Assembly: GCA_002345025.1 (NCBI GenBank)
Contig: DDUX01000127.1
Coordinates: 1 to 5,840 of the forward strand
Source of the DNA: Candidatus Accumulibacter iunctus
GTDB taxonomy: Bacteria > Pseudomonadota > Gammaproteobacteria > Burkholderiales > Rhodocyclaceae
DNA: 5,840 nt
Direction of reading: 5' to 3'
Position 1 is the first letter of the stretch. Each line of letters begins with the position of its first letter. This document shows, one piece after another, positions 1-5,840 of the stretch. Under the pieces are notes generated by a model. The model was given only the letters and a program-made list of their open reading frames with translations, was not told the origin of the DNA and ran no database searches. The translations under genes and the position numbers were made by a program.

Positions 1-133
1 GTTGATTCAGATAGATGTTCTACTTGGCGTGTTAAACTTGGGTTGGGTGCGCGGCTGGACGTGCCCGCACGGGCGATCAGCGAGCGGTCGCGGCCTCGCC
101 GATTGCCGCCGATCGAGGCTGCCGTGCAGGCGC
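1..133. other. Non-coding left edge downstream of the transporter gene
   Basis: This stretch lies 3' of the minus-strand transporter gene. The first 40 bases contain only 15 G or C, far below the rest of the window, which suggests a spacer or the promoter edge of a neighbour outside the window. I found no convincing promoter pair. A short self-complementary element (GCCCG-CA-CGGGC, 63-74) is present, but it has no T-tract on either strand, so I do not call a terminator. An open plus-strand frame crosses this stretch and continues through the transporter gene; its arginine/glutamine-rich translation marks it as an antisense shadow. Confidence 0.5.
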
Positions 134-1450
134 TCAGCGCGTCGCCGCCGGTGTTTCCGGCGCATCGCTCGGCAGCGTCGCCGGATTGCCGGCGCCCGGC
201 TGCGCCGCCACCTGCCTCAGGTAACTGCGGCCGAGCTGCAGCCCCAGCCAAGCCAGGATCAGGACGGCAGGGATTGCCGCCAGCGCAACGCCGGTCGTCG
301 CGAGACCGGCGATCGCGTGCAGCCAGCCAGCGAACGCGTCGCCGGCGCGCGACAACAGCGTGTCGATGACGTTCTTCGCCTTGTAGCGCGGCTCACGTTC
401 GACCGCCGTGAACAGCGCCTCACGCGCCGGCCGCATCAGGCCATGGCCACCCGCCCGCGAGATGACCTGAATGCAGAGCACGGTCGCCAGCACCGGAATC
501 GCCGCCAGCGCTGCCAGGGGCACTGTCAGCAGAAGCGGCACCGCCGCCAGCGTGATGCCGACTCCCAGCCGCTGCATCAGGCGTCCGGCGACGACCGCCT
601 GCAGCAGCAGAGCGAGAACATTCACCCCCAGGTCGAGCATCGCGAAGAGCTGCGTGCGCGACTCGGCTGCCAGTGCTGCCGCCTTGACCAGCCTCGCCTG
701 CTCGAAATAGACGAACGTGCCGACGACACTCTGCAGGACGACCAGCAACGCGATCATCGCCAGGTACGGCGAGCCGGCGACCTCGGACAGGCCGGCGAAG
801 ACGCTGCCGCCAAGCGGCCGACCAGCATCGCCACGGACGGTCGGGCCGACAACGCGCAGGATGCACAGCAGCGACAGCATCATCAGCGCCGCCGCGATCA
901 GCAGCAGGCCATGCACGCCGACGGCATGGACCGAAAGGGCCGTGATCGTCGGCCCGACGAGGGCACCGGTGCTGCCACCCGCGGCGATCATGCCGAACAG
1001 CCGGCGCGCCTGCGCGTGTCCGAAGCTGTCGGCCATTGCCGTCCAGAAGAGCGAGACGACGATCAGGTTGAAAACGCTGATCCATACGAACAGCGCCAGT
1101 GCCGCCGGCAACGACGCGCCGCCGGCGATCCACGCCTGGAAGGCAGCCAGGAGCAGCGCCGTGCAGCCGAAAACCGCCAGCAGCAGGTGGCGGCGCGACA
1201 GGCGCGCGGCAGCCCAGCCGTAGAGCGGAACGGTCGCGAACATTCCGGCCAGTGCCAGCGTGAAGGCCCACTGCAGGTTTTCCGGGCCGATCAGCACACC
1301 CATTTCCTCGCGCACCGGCCGCAGCACATAGTAGCCAGCGAGCAGCAGGAAGAATCCCGAGAACGACCAGAACAGCGCCCTTCCCTCGCCCGGGCGGCAA
1401 TCGGCCAGCCGCGCGCAACGTTCGCGCCACGACGTTGCCGGCGGCTTCAT
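134..1450 (-). CDS. MFS-type / NTP-NDP exchange-like membrane transporter
   Basis: This encodes a 438-residue inner-membrane transporter of unknown substrate. About 11-12 hydrophobic segments can be seen, for example near residues 25-45, 60-80, 88-108, 111-135, 179-200, 230-250, 272-290, 302-340 and 383-415. Conserved-looking blocks are YYVLRPVREEMGV (40-52), a segment around 123-143 with FNLIVVSLFW and ADSF, AAGGSTGALVGP (156-167) and REALFTAVEREPRYKAKNVI (353-372), followed by D373 and a RAGD block. From memory these blocks are typical of proteins annotated as MFS transporter or NTP/NDP exchange transporter in Proteobacteria. Nucleotide transport is only a family label and is not shown here. 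The ATG at 1450 is chosen because GAGGAGGGG lies just upstream with ideal spacing; an in-frame TTG at 1522 has no such support and would add 24 non-hydrophobic residues. The tail after about residue 420 is Pro/Ala-rich and probably disordered. The gene diverges from dinB. Confidence 0.85.
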   Translation of the reverse strand: MKPPATSWRERCARLADCRPGEGRALFWSFSGFFLLLAGYYVLRPVREEMGVLIGPENLQWAFTLALAGMFATVPLYGWAAARLSRRHLLLAVFGCTALLLAAFQAWIAGGASLPAALALFVWISVFNLIVVSLFWTAMADSFGHAQARRLFGMIAAGGSTGALVGPTITALSVHAVGVHGLLLIAAALMMLSLLCILRVVGPTVRGDAGRPLGGSVFAGLSEVAGSPYLAMIALLVVLQSVVGTFVYFEQARLVKAAALAAESRTQLFAMLDLGVNVLALLLQAVVAGRLMQRLGVGITLAAVPLLLTVPLAALAAIPVLATVLCIQVISRAGGHGLMRPAREALFTAVEREPRYKAKNVIDTLLSRAGDAFAGWLHAIAGLATTGVALAAIPAVLILAWLGLQLGRSYLRQVAAQPGAGNPATLPSDAPETPAATR

Positions 1451-1453
1451 CGA

Positions 1454-1462
1454 CCCCTCCTC
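1454..1462 (-). promoter_or_regulatory. Ribosome binding site of the transporter gene
   Basis: On the minus strand GAGGAGGGG lies directly upstream of the ATG at 1450. It contains a full GGAGG core five bases from the start codon. This decides the start in favour of 1450 over the upstream in-frame TTG. Confidence 0.75.
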
Positions 1463-1483
1463 GTGTGGTCGGAGAAAGGCACC

Positions 1484-1496
1484 CCGGGCAGCCCGG
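1484..1496. repeat. Short inverted repeat in the transporter leader
   Basis: CCGGGC-A-GCCCGG is perfectly symmetric around position 1490. It lies 33 bases upstream of the transporter start codon on the minus strand. A one-base centre cannot form a good RNA loop, so it would act as a DNA site if it acts at all. Such short palindromes are common by chance at this base composition. Confidence 0.25.
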
Positions 1497-1634
1497 CAAC
1501 GAAGCGGCTGCGCTGCGGGCAAGGGAAAAGCATCGTACGGGTCATGGCGGCTCCGTTCTCCCGCCGCAGCGGAGAGTCCCCCGGCGGCGTCATCGGCCGC
1601 ATGGTACGCGAGGAAGCGCCGCTGCAGAATGCCT

Positions 1635-1640
1635 CATAAT
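1635..1640 (+). promoter_or_regulatory. Candidate -10 box for dinB
   Basis: CATAAT matches five of six bases of the sigma-70 -10 consensus and stands out in a very G+C-rich intergenic region. Transcription would begin near 1646-1648, giving a leader of about 60 bases before the TTG start. No recognisable -35 hexamer lies 15-19 bases upstream and there is no extended -10 TG at the right spacing, so an activator or a different promoter is possible. No LexA-type box (CTG-N10-CAG with an A/T-rich centre) was seen near it. Confidence 0.3.
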
Positions 1641-1642
1641 CA

Positions 1643-1664
1643 CGCCGATCGCCACGGATCGGCG
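1643..1664. repeat. Perfect 8-bp inverted repeat (possible operator) upstream of dinB
   Basis: The arms CGCCGATC (1643-1650) and GATCGGCG (1657-1664) are exact reverse complements separated by six bases. The element begins two bases after the candidate -10 box, so it would overlap the expected transcription start. That is a classic place for a repressor site, or for a hairpin at the 5' end of the message. No T-tract follows, so it is not a terminator. The symmetry is seen directly; the function is inferred. Confidence 0.4.
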
Positions 1665-1697
1665 GCAGCAGGCATTTCGCCCGCGACGCCGCGACAC

Positions 1698-1705
1698 GGA
1701 GAGAG
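1698..1705 (+). promoter_or_regulatory. Ribosome binding site of dinB (supports a TTG start)
   Basis: GGAGAGAG occurs upstream of the TTG at 1708, with GGAG six bases from the start codon. It is the best Shine-Dalgarno match near the beginning of the conserved protein. No in-frame ATG lies between the intergenic region and the conserved first strand of the polymerase, so this site decides the start. Confidence 0.65.
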
Positions 1706-1707
1706 CC

Positions 1708-2880
1708 TTGAGCACGCCACCGCGCCGCATCGCGCACCTCGACATGGACGCCTTCTATGCCTCGGTCGATCTCCTGCGCTACCCGGAACTGCGCGGCCAG
1801 CCGGTGGTGATCGGCGGCAGCAGTGCGCAGCAACCATCACTCTTTGCCGACGGCAGCCGGCGTTTCGCCCGCCTGCGCGACTATGTCGGCCGTGGCGTCA
1901 TCACCACCGCGACCTACGAGGCGCGCGCGCTTGGCGTCGCTTCGGCGATGGGGATCATGAAGGCCGCCCGGCTGGCGCCCGACGCGATCCTGCTGCCGGT
2001 CGACTTCACTGCCTACCGCCATTACTCGCGACTCTTCAAGGAGGCCGTCGCCAGCATCGCGCCCGACTGCGAAGATCGCGGCATCGACGAGATCTATCTC
2101 GATCTGAGCGCTCTGGCCGAGGAATCGCGGGCGCTCGCGCAACGCATCAAGGACGCGGTACGCCAGGCGACCGGCCTCTCATGTTCGATCGGCATCGCGG
2201 CCAACAAGCTGCTGGCCAAGATCGCTTCCGACCTCGACAAGCCCGACGGATTGACAATCCTCGACGCCGACGGCCTGCAGCAGCGGATCTGGCCGCTGCC
2301 GGTGCGCCGGATCAACGGCATCGGCCCGAAGGCGAGCGAGCGGCTGGCGATTCTCGGCATCGCGCGCATCGGCCAGCTCGCCGAAGCCGACGCCAACCTG
2401 CTACGGCAGCACTTCGGTCGCAGCTATGGCGCCTGGCTGCTCGCCGCCGCACACGGCATCGACGAGCGACCGCTGGTCAAGGCAGCCGAAGCGAAATCGA
2501 TCAGTCGCGAGACGACCTTCGAGCGGGACCTGCATCCGCGCGGCGACCGCGAGACCCTGAGCGCCGTTCTCGTCGGCCTCTGCCGGAAACTGGCCGACGA
2601 TCTCCAGCGCAAGGGCTATCGCGGCCGGACCATCGGCGTCAAGCTGCGCTTTGCCGATTTCCGCGTCGTCACGCGCGACCTGACCGTGGCCGTGGCGACG
2701 GCCGACGCAGCGGACCTCCTGCGCGCCAGCCGCGAATGCCTGCGCCGCATACCGCTCGAACACCGGCTGCGGCTGCTCGGCGTACGGGTCACCGCGCTGG
2801 AAAGTCCCGCCAGCGCCGACCCCGGGTCACTGCCGCAGCAGGGTGAGCTGGAGCTGCTCGAGCGCCGCGAGCAGCGATGA
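1708..2880 (+). CDS. dinB: DNA polymerase IV (Y-family translesion polymerase)
   Basis: This encodes a 390-residue error-prone polymerase that copies past damaged bases and is recruited to stalled forks by the sliding clamp. Palm residues are clear: HLDMDAFYASVD at 10-21 gives metal ligand D12 and probable steric gate Y17, and GIDEIYLDLS at 125-134 gives D127 and E128. YEAR (70-73) matches the finger region, S160-K171 (SIGIAANKLLAK) is family-typical, a helix-hairpin-helix-like INGIGPK lies at 202-208, and the little finger begins near SISRETTF (264-271). QGELELL (378-384), close to the C-terminus, resembles a beta-clamp binding motif. About 20 extra residues lie between the GG at 36-37 and RGV at 62-64 compared with E. 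coli. The TTG start is supported by GGAGAGAG; the next in-frame ATG falls inside the catalytic motif and would remove the first strand. The gene diverges from the transporter and converges on the Pat-like gene across 34 bases with no visible terminator. Confidence 0.95.
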   Translation: MSTPPRRIAHLDMDAFYASVDLLRYPELRGQPVVIGGSSAQQPSLFADGSRRFARLRDYVGRGVITTATYEARALGVASAMGIMKAARLAPDAILLPVDFTAYRHYSRLFKEAVASIAPDCEDRGIDEIYLDLSALAEESRALAQRIKDAVRQATGLSCSIGIAANKLLAKIASDLDKPDGLTILDADGLQQRIWPLPVRRINGIGPKASERLAILGIARIGQLAEADANLLRQHFGRSYGAWLLAAAHGIDERPLVKAAEAKSISRETTFERDLHPRGDRETLSAVLVGLCRKLADDLQRKGYRGRTIGVKLRFADFRVVTRDLTVAVATADAADLLRASRECLRRIPLEHRLRLLGVRVTALESPASADPGSLPQQGELELLERREQR

Positions 2881-2914
2881 ACCCCGTTGCCCGCCGCACC
2901 ACGTCGCCACCGCC

Positions 2915-5572
2915 TCAGCCGCCGGCAGTGCTGCCGAGCGCCAGGCGGAGATCGACCGTACCCCGGTCGGCGCCGCTGCGCAGCACGAAGCCGAGCTTGC
3001 GCGCCAGCCCCTGCATGCGCAGGTTGCCGTCGAGGGTCTCGGCGCGCAGTTCGCCGATGCCCTGAGCACGGCAGTAGCGAACGAGACTCTGCAGCAACTC
3101 GGCGCCGAGCCCCATGCCCTTGATGTCGGAGGCGACGACGATCGCGAAGTCGGCAAAGGCGTTGCCTGGCTCGCTGACGGCACGTACCTCTCCGAGGACG
3201 CGCTCGCCGTCGTCGCCACCCTTCTCGATCGCCACCAGCGCCATCTCGCGGGCGTAGTCGATCTGCGCGAAGCGCGCCAGGCGGACGCGCGGCAGGTTCC
3301 TGATCGAGTCGAAGAAGCGCATCCGCGAATCCTCGGGTTCCAGCGAGTTCAGCAGCTCGCCGAGCAGCGCCTCGTCGTCGGGGCGAATCGGCCGGATCAG
3401 CAGGGCGCGGCCCTGCCAGTCGAGCGGCTGCTCGAGTTCCTTGGGGTAAGGACGAATCGCGAAGCGGTGACCGCCAACCGCCGGCGCCGGCCAGGCGATG
3501 CCGATGCGCGCATCGATGGCGACGACGCCGCTGCGCTCGAGGTGCAGCGGGTCGAGTTCGACGGTCACCACCTCGTCGATGTCGGTCAGCAGTTGCGACA
3601 GCCGCACCAGCGCCTGACTCGCCACCGTCTGCAGTTCGGCGCGCGCGTCATCCGCCAGCGCGGCGAGGAGGCCGCTGCGCGCCACCAGGTCACGCGCCAG
3701 CGTCAGGTTGAGCGGAGGCAGGGCGACGACGACGCGGCCGGCAGGCGATCCGCCGCTGCCTGCCGGACCGAGGAGGATCAGTGGTCCGAAGACTGCATCG
3801 ATGGCAACGCCGAGGCGCAACGGTGGCGCACCGCTGCGCGCGGCGCTCGGTCGCACGCGATAGCCGCTGACGCGCATCGCCGCCGGCTGCGTTCGCAGCG
3901 TGCTGCGCAGAGCCCGGGCGGCGAGCCGGATGTCGGCCGGCGACCGCAGGCTGACCGCCGCTCCGGCGCAGTCGACACCGCTGGCGGCGACGAGACTGAG
4001 ATCGACCGGGTAGCCGACCGCATCGGCAGCGAGGATCGCCGCGTCGATGCTGCCGCTGACCGGGTGCGCGGCGAGCACGATCCCGTAGGCAGCGAGCAGC
4101 CGGCGTGCCTGCGCCATCGACAGGCTGCCTGCACGCGCTGCGACTGCCTCATCGACGGCGGCACGGGCAGCGGCGAGATCGGGCGCGAAATCCTCGGCCC
4201 GCGACGGCGGCAACTGCAGCAGGAGCCGGCGGTTGTGCAGGTAGCTGAGCACGCCGAGGAAGACGGCGATCGCCCGTTCCGGCGACTCGTGGCTGAGCAC
4301 GCCGTGTCCGGCAGCGACCTGCTGCGCCTCGAGCATCGACCGGCCGCCGACCCAGCAGGTGAACACGTTCCGCTCGCTCTCCCGCGACACCTGGCAGATC
4401 GCCTCGGCGACCAGCGGACCCGGTGCAAAGGGCGACGGCGAGCAGACCGTCAGGACGTTCTGCGTGCCACTGTCGGCGAGCACGCAGGCCAGTGCCGCCG
4501 CCCATTGCCGCACCGTCACGTCGGCCGGCAGGGCGATCGGATTGGCCAGGCTCGAGCGCGTCTGCAACAGCCCTTCGAGCCGCTTGCTGGTCTCGCGCGA
4601 CAGCTTGCCCAGCTTGCCACCCGCGCGCAGCAGCGTCTCACCGGCGATGCGCCCGAGACCATGTCCGTTGGCGAGAATCGTCAGACGCTCGCCGCGCAGC
4701 GGGCGCATCCGCGCCATTCCCTCGACCGCCTCGAAGACGCCGCCAAGGGTGTCCACGCTGACCCAGCCAGCGCGACGCAGGGCCGCCTCATAGACCTCGT
4801 CTGCCGAAAACGACGCACTGCTGTTGCCTGCCGGGGGTCGGCCACGGATGGCGACCACCGGCTTGAGGCGGGCGGCCGCGCGCGCCGCCGACATGAACTT
4901 GCGACCCGCCGGCACCGTATCGAACTGCACCAGGATCGACTTCGTCTCGCTGTCACCCGCCAGCCAGTCGAGGACGTCGGCGAGATCGACGTCAAGCCCG
5001 GAGCCGAGATGCAGCACGGTCGAGAAGCCGATGTCCTTGCTGCAGGCGCGATCGAGTACCGCCGCCGTCATCGCGGTCGAGTGCGTCACCAGGGCAATCT
5101 TGCCCGCCGCGATCGCGACCGGTGCCGCACTCGCGTTGAGACCGTGCGCCGGAACGACGAGACCACCGCTTCCCGGCCCGAGAACGCGCATCAGGAACGG
5201 CCGCGAAGCAGCGAGGATTCCCCGCCGCGCGGCGGCGATCTCGCTGCTCCGCATGCGGTGCCACAGCCATGGCCCGACGACGACGGCGCGCGTCCCGAGG
5301 CTGCCGAGCTGCTCAATGATCGACGGCACCTTGTCGAGCGAGGCACAGATGACGGCGAGGTCGGGTACCACTTCCAGCTTGCCGAGGTGCACCCCGGTGC
5401 TCAGCAGGAACAGCTTGCGCTGCCGCGCGACGACCGACATCACCGGACCACTGAAGCCGCCAGCGGCGAGATTGGACAATACCACCTCGGCGTAGCGGCT
5501 CGCCGCGTCGGGCTCGGCGACGATCGCCACCGACGCCGGGCGAAAAAGGTACTCGAGGTTACGGACAGTCAT
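2915..5572 (-). CDS. Pat/YfiQ-like protein: acyl-CoA synthetase (NDP-forming)-like body with C-terminal GNAT acetyltransferase
   Basis: This encodes 885 residues, almost the length of E. coli YfiQ/PatZ (886). That family moves acetyl from acetyl-CoA to protein lysines, classically silencing acetyl-CoA synthetase. Order: CoA-binding-like domain (about 1-130, opening VRNLEYLFRPASVAIV), succinyl-CoA-ligase-like region (130-290, with GKIALVTHSTAM and KFMSAARAAARLKPVV), a second ligase-like region (about 295-460), degenerate ATP-grasp (about 493-715, with FGPLILLG and VVVALPPLNLTLARDLV) and GNAT (about 731-885). The GNAT acetyl-CoA loop KGMGLG is at 818-823 and LARKLGF at 866-872. The synthetase part lacks the catalytic SHTGA-type His (SASFSA, 262-267), as in known Pat proteins, but also lacks the usual ATP-grasp Lys, HK pair and Glu, and the N-terminal glycine motif. 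The start at 5572 matches family N-termini but has no Shine-Dalgarno; an ATG at 5608 has AAGGA only two bases away. Activity is inferred. Confidence 0.88.
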   Translation of the reverse strand: MTVRNLEYLFRPASVAIVAEPDAASRYAEVVLSNLAAGGFSGPVMSVVARQRKLFLLSTGVHLGKLEVVPDLAVICASLDKVPSIIEQLGSLGTRAVVVGPWLWHRMRSSEIAAARRGILAASRPFLMRVLGPGSGGLVVPAHGLNASAAPVAIAAGKIALVTHSTAMTAAVLDRACSKDIGFSTVLHLGSGLDVDLADVLDWLAGDSETKSILVQFDTVPAGRKFMSAARAAARLKPVVAIRGRPPAGNSSASFSADEVYEAALRRAGWVSVDTLGGVFEAVEGMARMRPLRGERLTILANGHGLGRIAGETLLRAGGKLGKLSRETSKRLEGLLQTRSSLANPIALPADVTVRQWAAALACVLADSGTQNVLTVCSPSPFAPGPLVAEAICQVSRESERNVFTCWVGGRSMLEAQQVAAGHGVLSHESPERAIAVFLGVLSYLHNRRLLLQLPPSRAEDFAPDLAAARAAVDEAVAARAGSLSMAQARRLLAAYGIVLAAHPVSGSIDAAILAADAVGYPVDLSLVAASGVDCAGAAVSLRSPADIRLAARALRSTLRTQPAAMRVSGYRVRPSAARSGAPPLRLGVAIDAVFGPLILLGPAGSGGSPAGRVVVALPPLNLTLARDLVARSGLLAALADDARAELQTVASQALVRLSQLLTDIDEVVTVELDPLHLERSGVVAIDARIGIAWPAPAVGGHRFAIRPYPKELEQPLDWQGRALLIRPIRPDDEALLGELLNSLEPEDSRMRFFDSIRNLPRVRLARFAQIDYAREMALVAIEKGGDDGERVLGEVRAVSEPGNAFADFAIVVASDIKGMGLGAELLQSLVRYCRAQGIGELRAETLDGNLRMQGLARKLGFVLRSGADRGTVDLRLALGSTAGG

Positions 5573-5840
5573 CGCTGTGTCGTCGACAGGGCGCCGCAGC
5601 AGCGGCATTTTCCTTCAGGTTGGCGCCAGGCGCCTGCCGCGGCCACGCCTGCGGCAGCGGTCCAGGGCCTGCTTCCCGCCTGGCTGGGCGGGGCTCGGGG
5701 ACGACCTGTTCGACCCCCGGGCACCCCGCCAGTGTGCCACGTTCGGCGGAAATACGCGAAAACCCGTTCGATGACGCAGCGCTGACGCATGACCCTGCCG
5801 AATCGGACGCGTTTGCCGGAAGCCCCGTTGCTTGCCCCTG
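5573..5840. other. Leader of the Pat-like gene and right edge, no confident gene
   Basis: No recognisable protein is encoded here. On the minus strand a frame is open from the right edge to a TGA at 5569-5571 that overlaps the Pat-like ATG as ATGA; its translation is rich in Pro, Gly, Arg and Ala with no motif, so it may be chance. On the plus strand an ATG at 5789 opens a frame running off the window (17 complete codons, beginning MTLPNRTRLPEAP). It has no Shine-Dalgarno sequence and could be the start of a divergent neighbour or nothing. An 11-base symmetric element, TGTCG-T-CGACA (5578-5588), sits where a ribosome binding site for the 5572 start would be expected. Confidence 0.4.
5634..5657. 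repeat. Strong hairpin upstream of the Pat-like gene
   Basis: CTGCCGC (5634-5640) and GCGGCAG (5651-5657) are exact reverse complements. Inside them GGC (5641-5643) pairs with GCC (5647-5649) around a three-base loop, leaving one bulged T at 5650. The result is a ten-pair, nearly all-G:C stem about 60 bases upstream of the Pat-like start. No T-tract follows on either strand, so it is not a typical intrinsic terminator. It could be a leader structure, an operator or chance. Confidence 0.4.

Noticed and set aside
63..74. GCCCGCACGGGC as a terminator of the transporter gene
   Set aside because: The stem is at most five pairs with a tiny loop, and no U-rich tract follows in the minus-strand direction.
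2..1639. A 545-codon open frame on the plus strand over the transporter gene
   Set aside because: It has the same Arg/Gln-rich antisense composition, while the minus strand encodes a clear multi-pass membrane protein with a good ribosome binding site.
1629..2846. A long second plus-strand frame inside dinB
   Set aside because: It is a plus-one shadow of dinB, with an Arg/Pro/Ala-rich translation and no motifs; dinB motifs are unbroken in the other frame.
2881..2914. Possible bidirectional terminator between the convergent dinB and Pat-like genes
   Set aside because: The 34 bases contain no clear stem-loop and no T-tract on either strand.
134..5572. The three genes as one undescribed functional system
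   Set aside because: They are arranged divergently and convergently, not as an operon, and their families have no known shared pathway. Nothing in the sequence links them.
5734..5749. TGGCAC on the minus strand resembling the -24 half of a sigma-54 promoter
   Set aside because: The -12 GC dinucleotide is not at the required spacing; the matching positions read GG.
2843..5785. A 980-codon open frame on the plus strand covering the whole Pat-like gene in antisense
   Set aside because: Its translation is dominated by Arg, Gln, Ala, Asp and His with no domain. In G+C-rich genes the antisense frame often lacks stops. The minus-strand protein has clear family motifs along its full length.

Overview
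The window is very G+C-rich (about two thirds by eye) and comes from a proteobacterial chromosome. The DNA polymerase IV branch and the transporter family are ones I associate from memory with Betaproteobacteria, possibly a Rhodocyclales- or Accumulibacter-like organism. No marker gene is present, so this placement is tentative.

Layout from left to right. Positions 1-133 are a non-coding left edge whose first 40 bases are clearly less G+C-rich than the rest. Positions 134-1450 (minus strand) encode a 438-residue multi-pass membrane transporter of the major facilitator / nucleotide-exchange-like type. A 257-base divergent intergenic region (1451-1707) follows; it holds the two ribosome binding sites, a weak candidate -10 box and a perfect 8-bp inverted repeat. 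Positions 1708-2880 (plus strand) encode a Y-family DNA polymerase IV (DinB), read from a TTG start, with a 20-residue insertion compared with E. coli. After a 34-base convergent gap, positions 2915-5572 (minus strand) encode an 885-residue protein with the architecture of the lysine acetyltransferase Pat/YfiQ: an NDP-forming acyl-CoA-synthetase-like body plus a C-terminal GNAT domain. Positions 5573-5840 carry no confident gene; they contain a strong hairpin and open frames leaving the right edge.

The three genes do not form one operon: the first and second diverge and the second and third converge. They also share no obvious pathway (membrane transport, translesion synthesis, protein acetylation). 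I see no mobile element, CRISPR array, tRNA, rRNA or defence system, and no evidence of an undescribed multi-gene system. The most interesting point is the Pat-like protein. Its synthetase-like half keeps the fold signature but has lost most nucleotide/CoA-binding and catalytic signature residues, including ATP-grasp residues that E. coli YfiQ retains, while its GNAT half looks largely intact.
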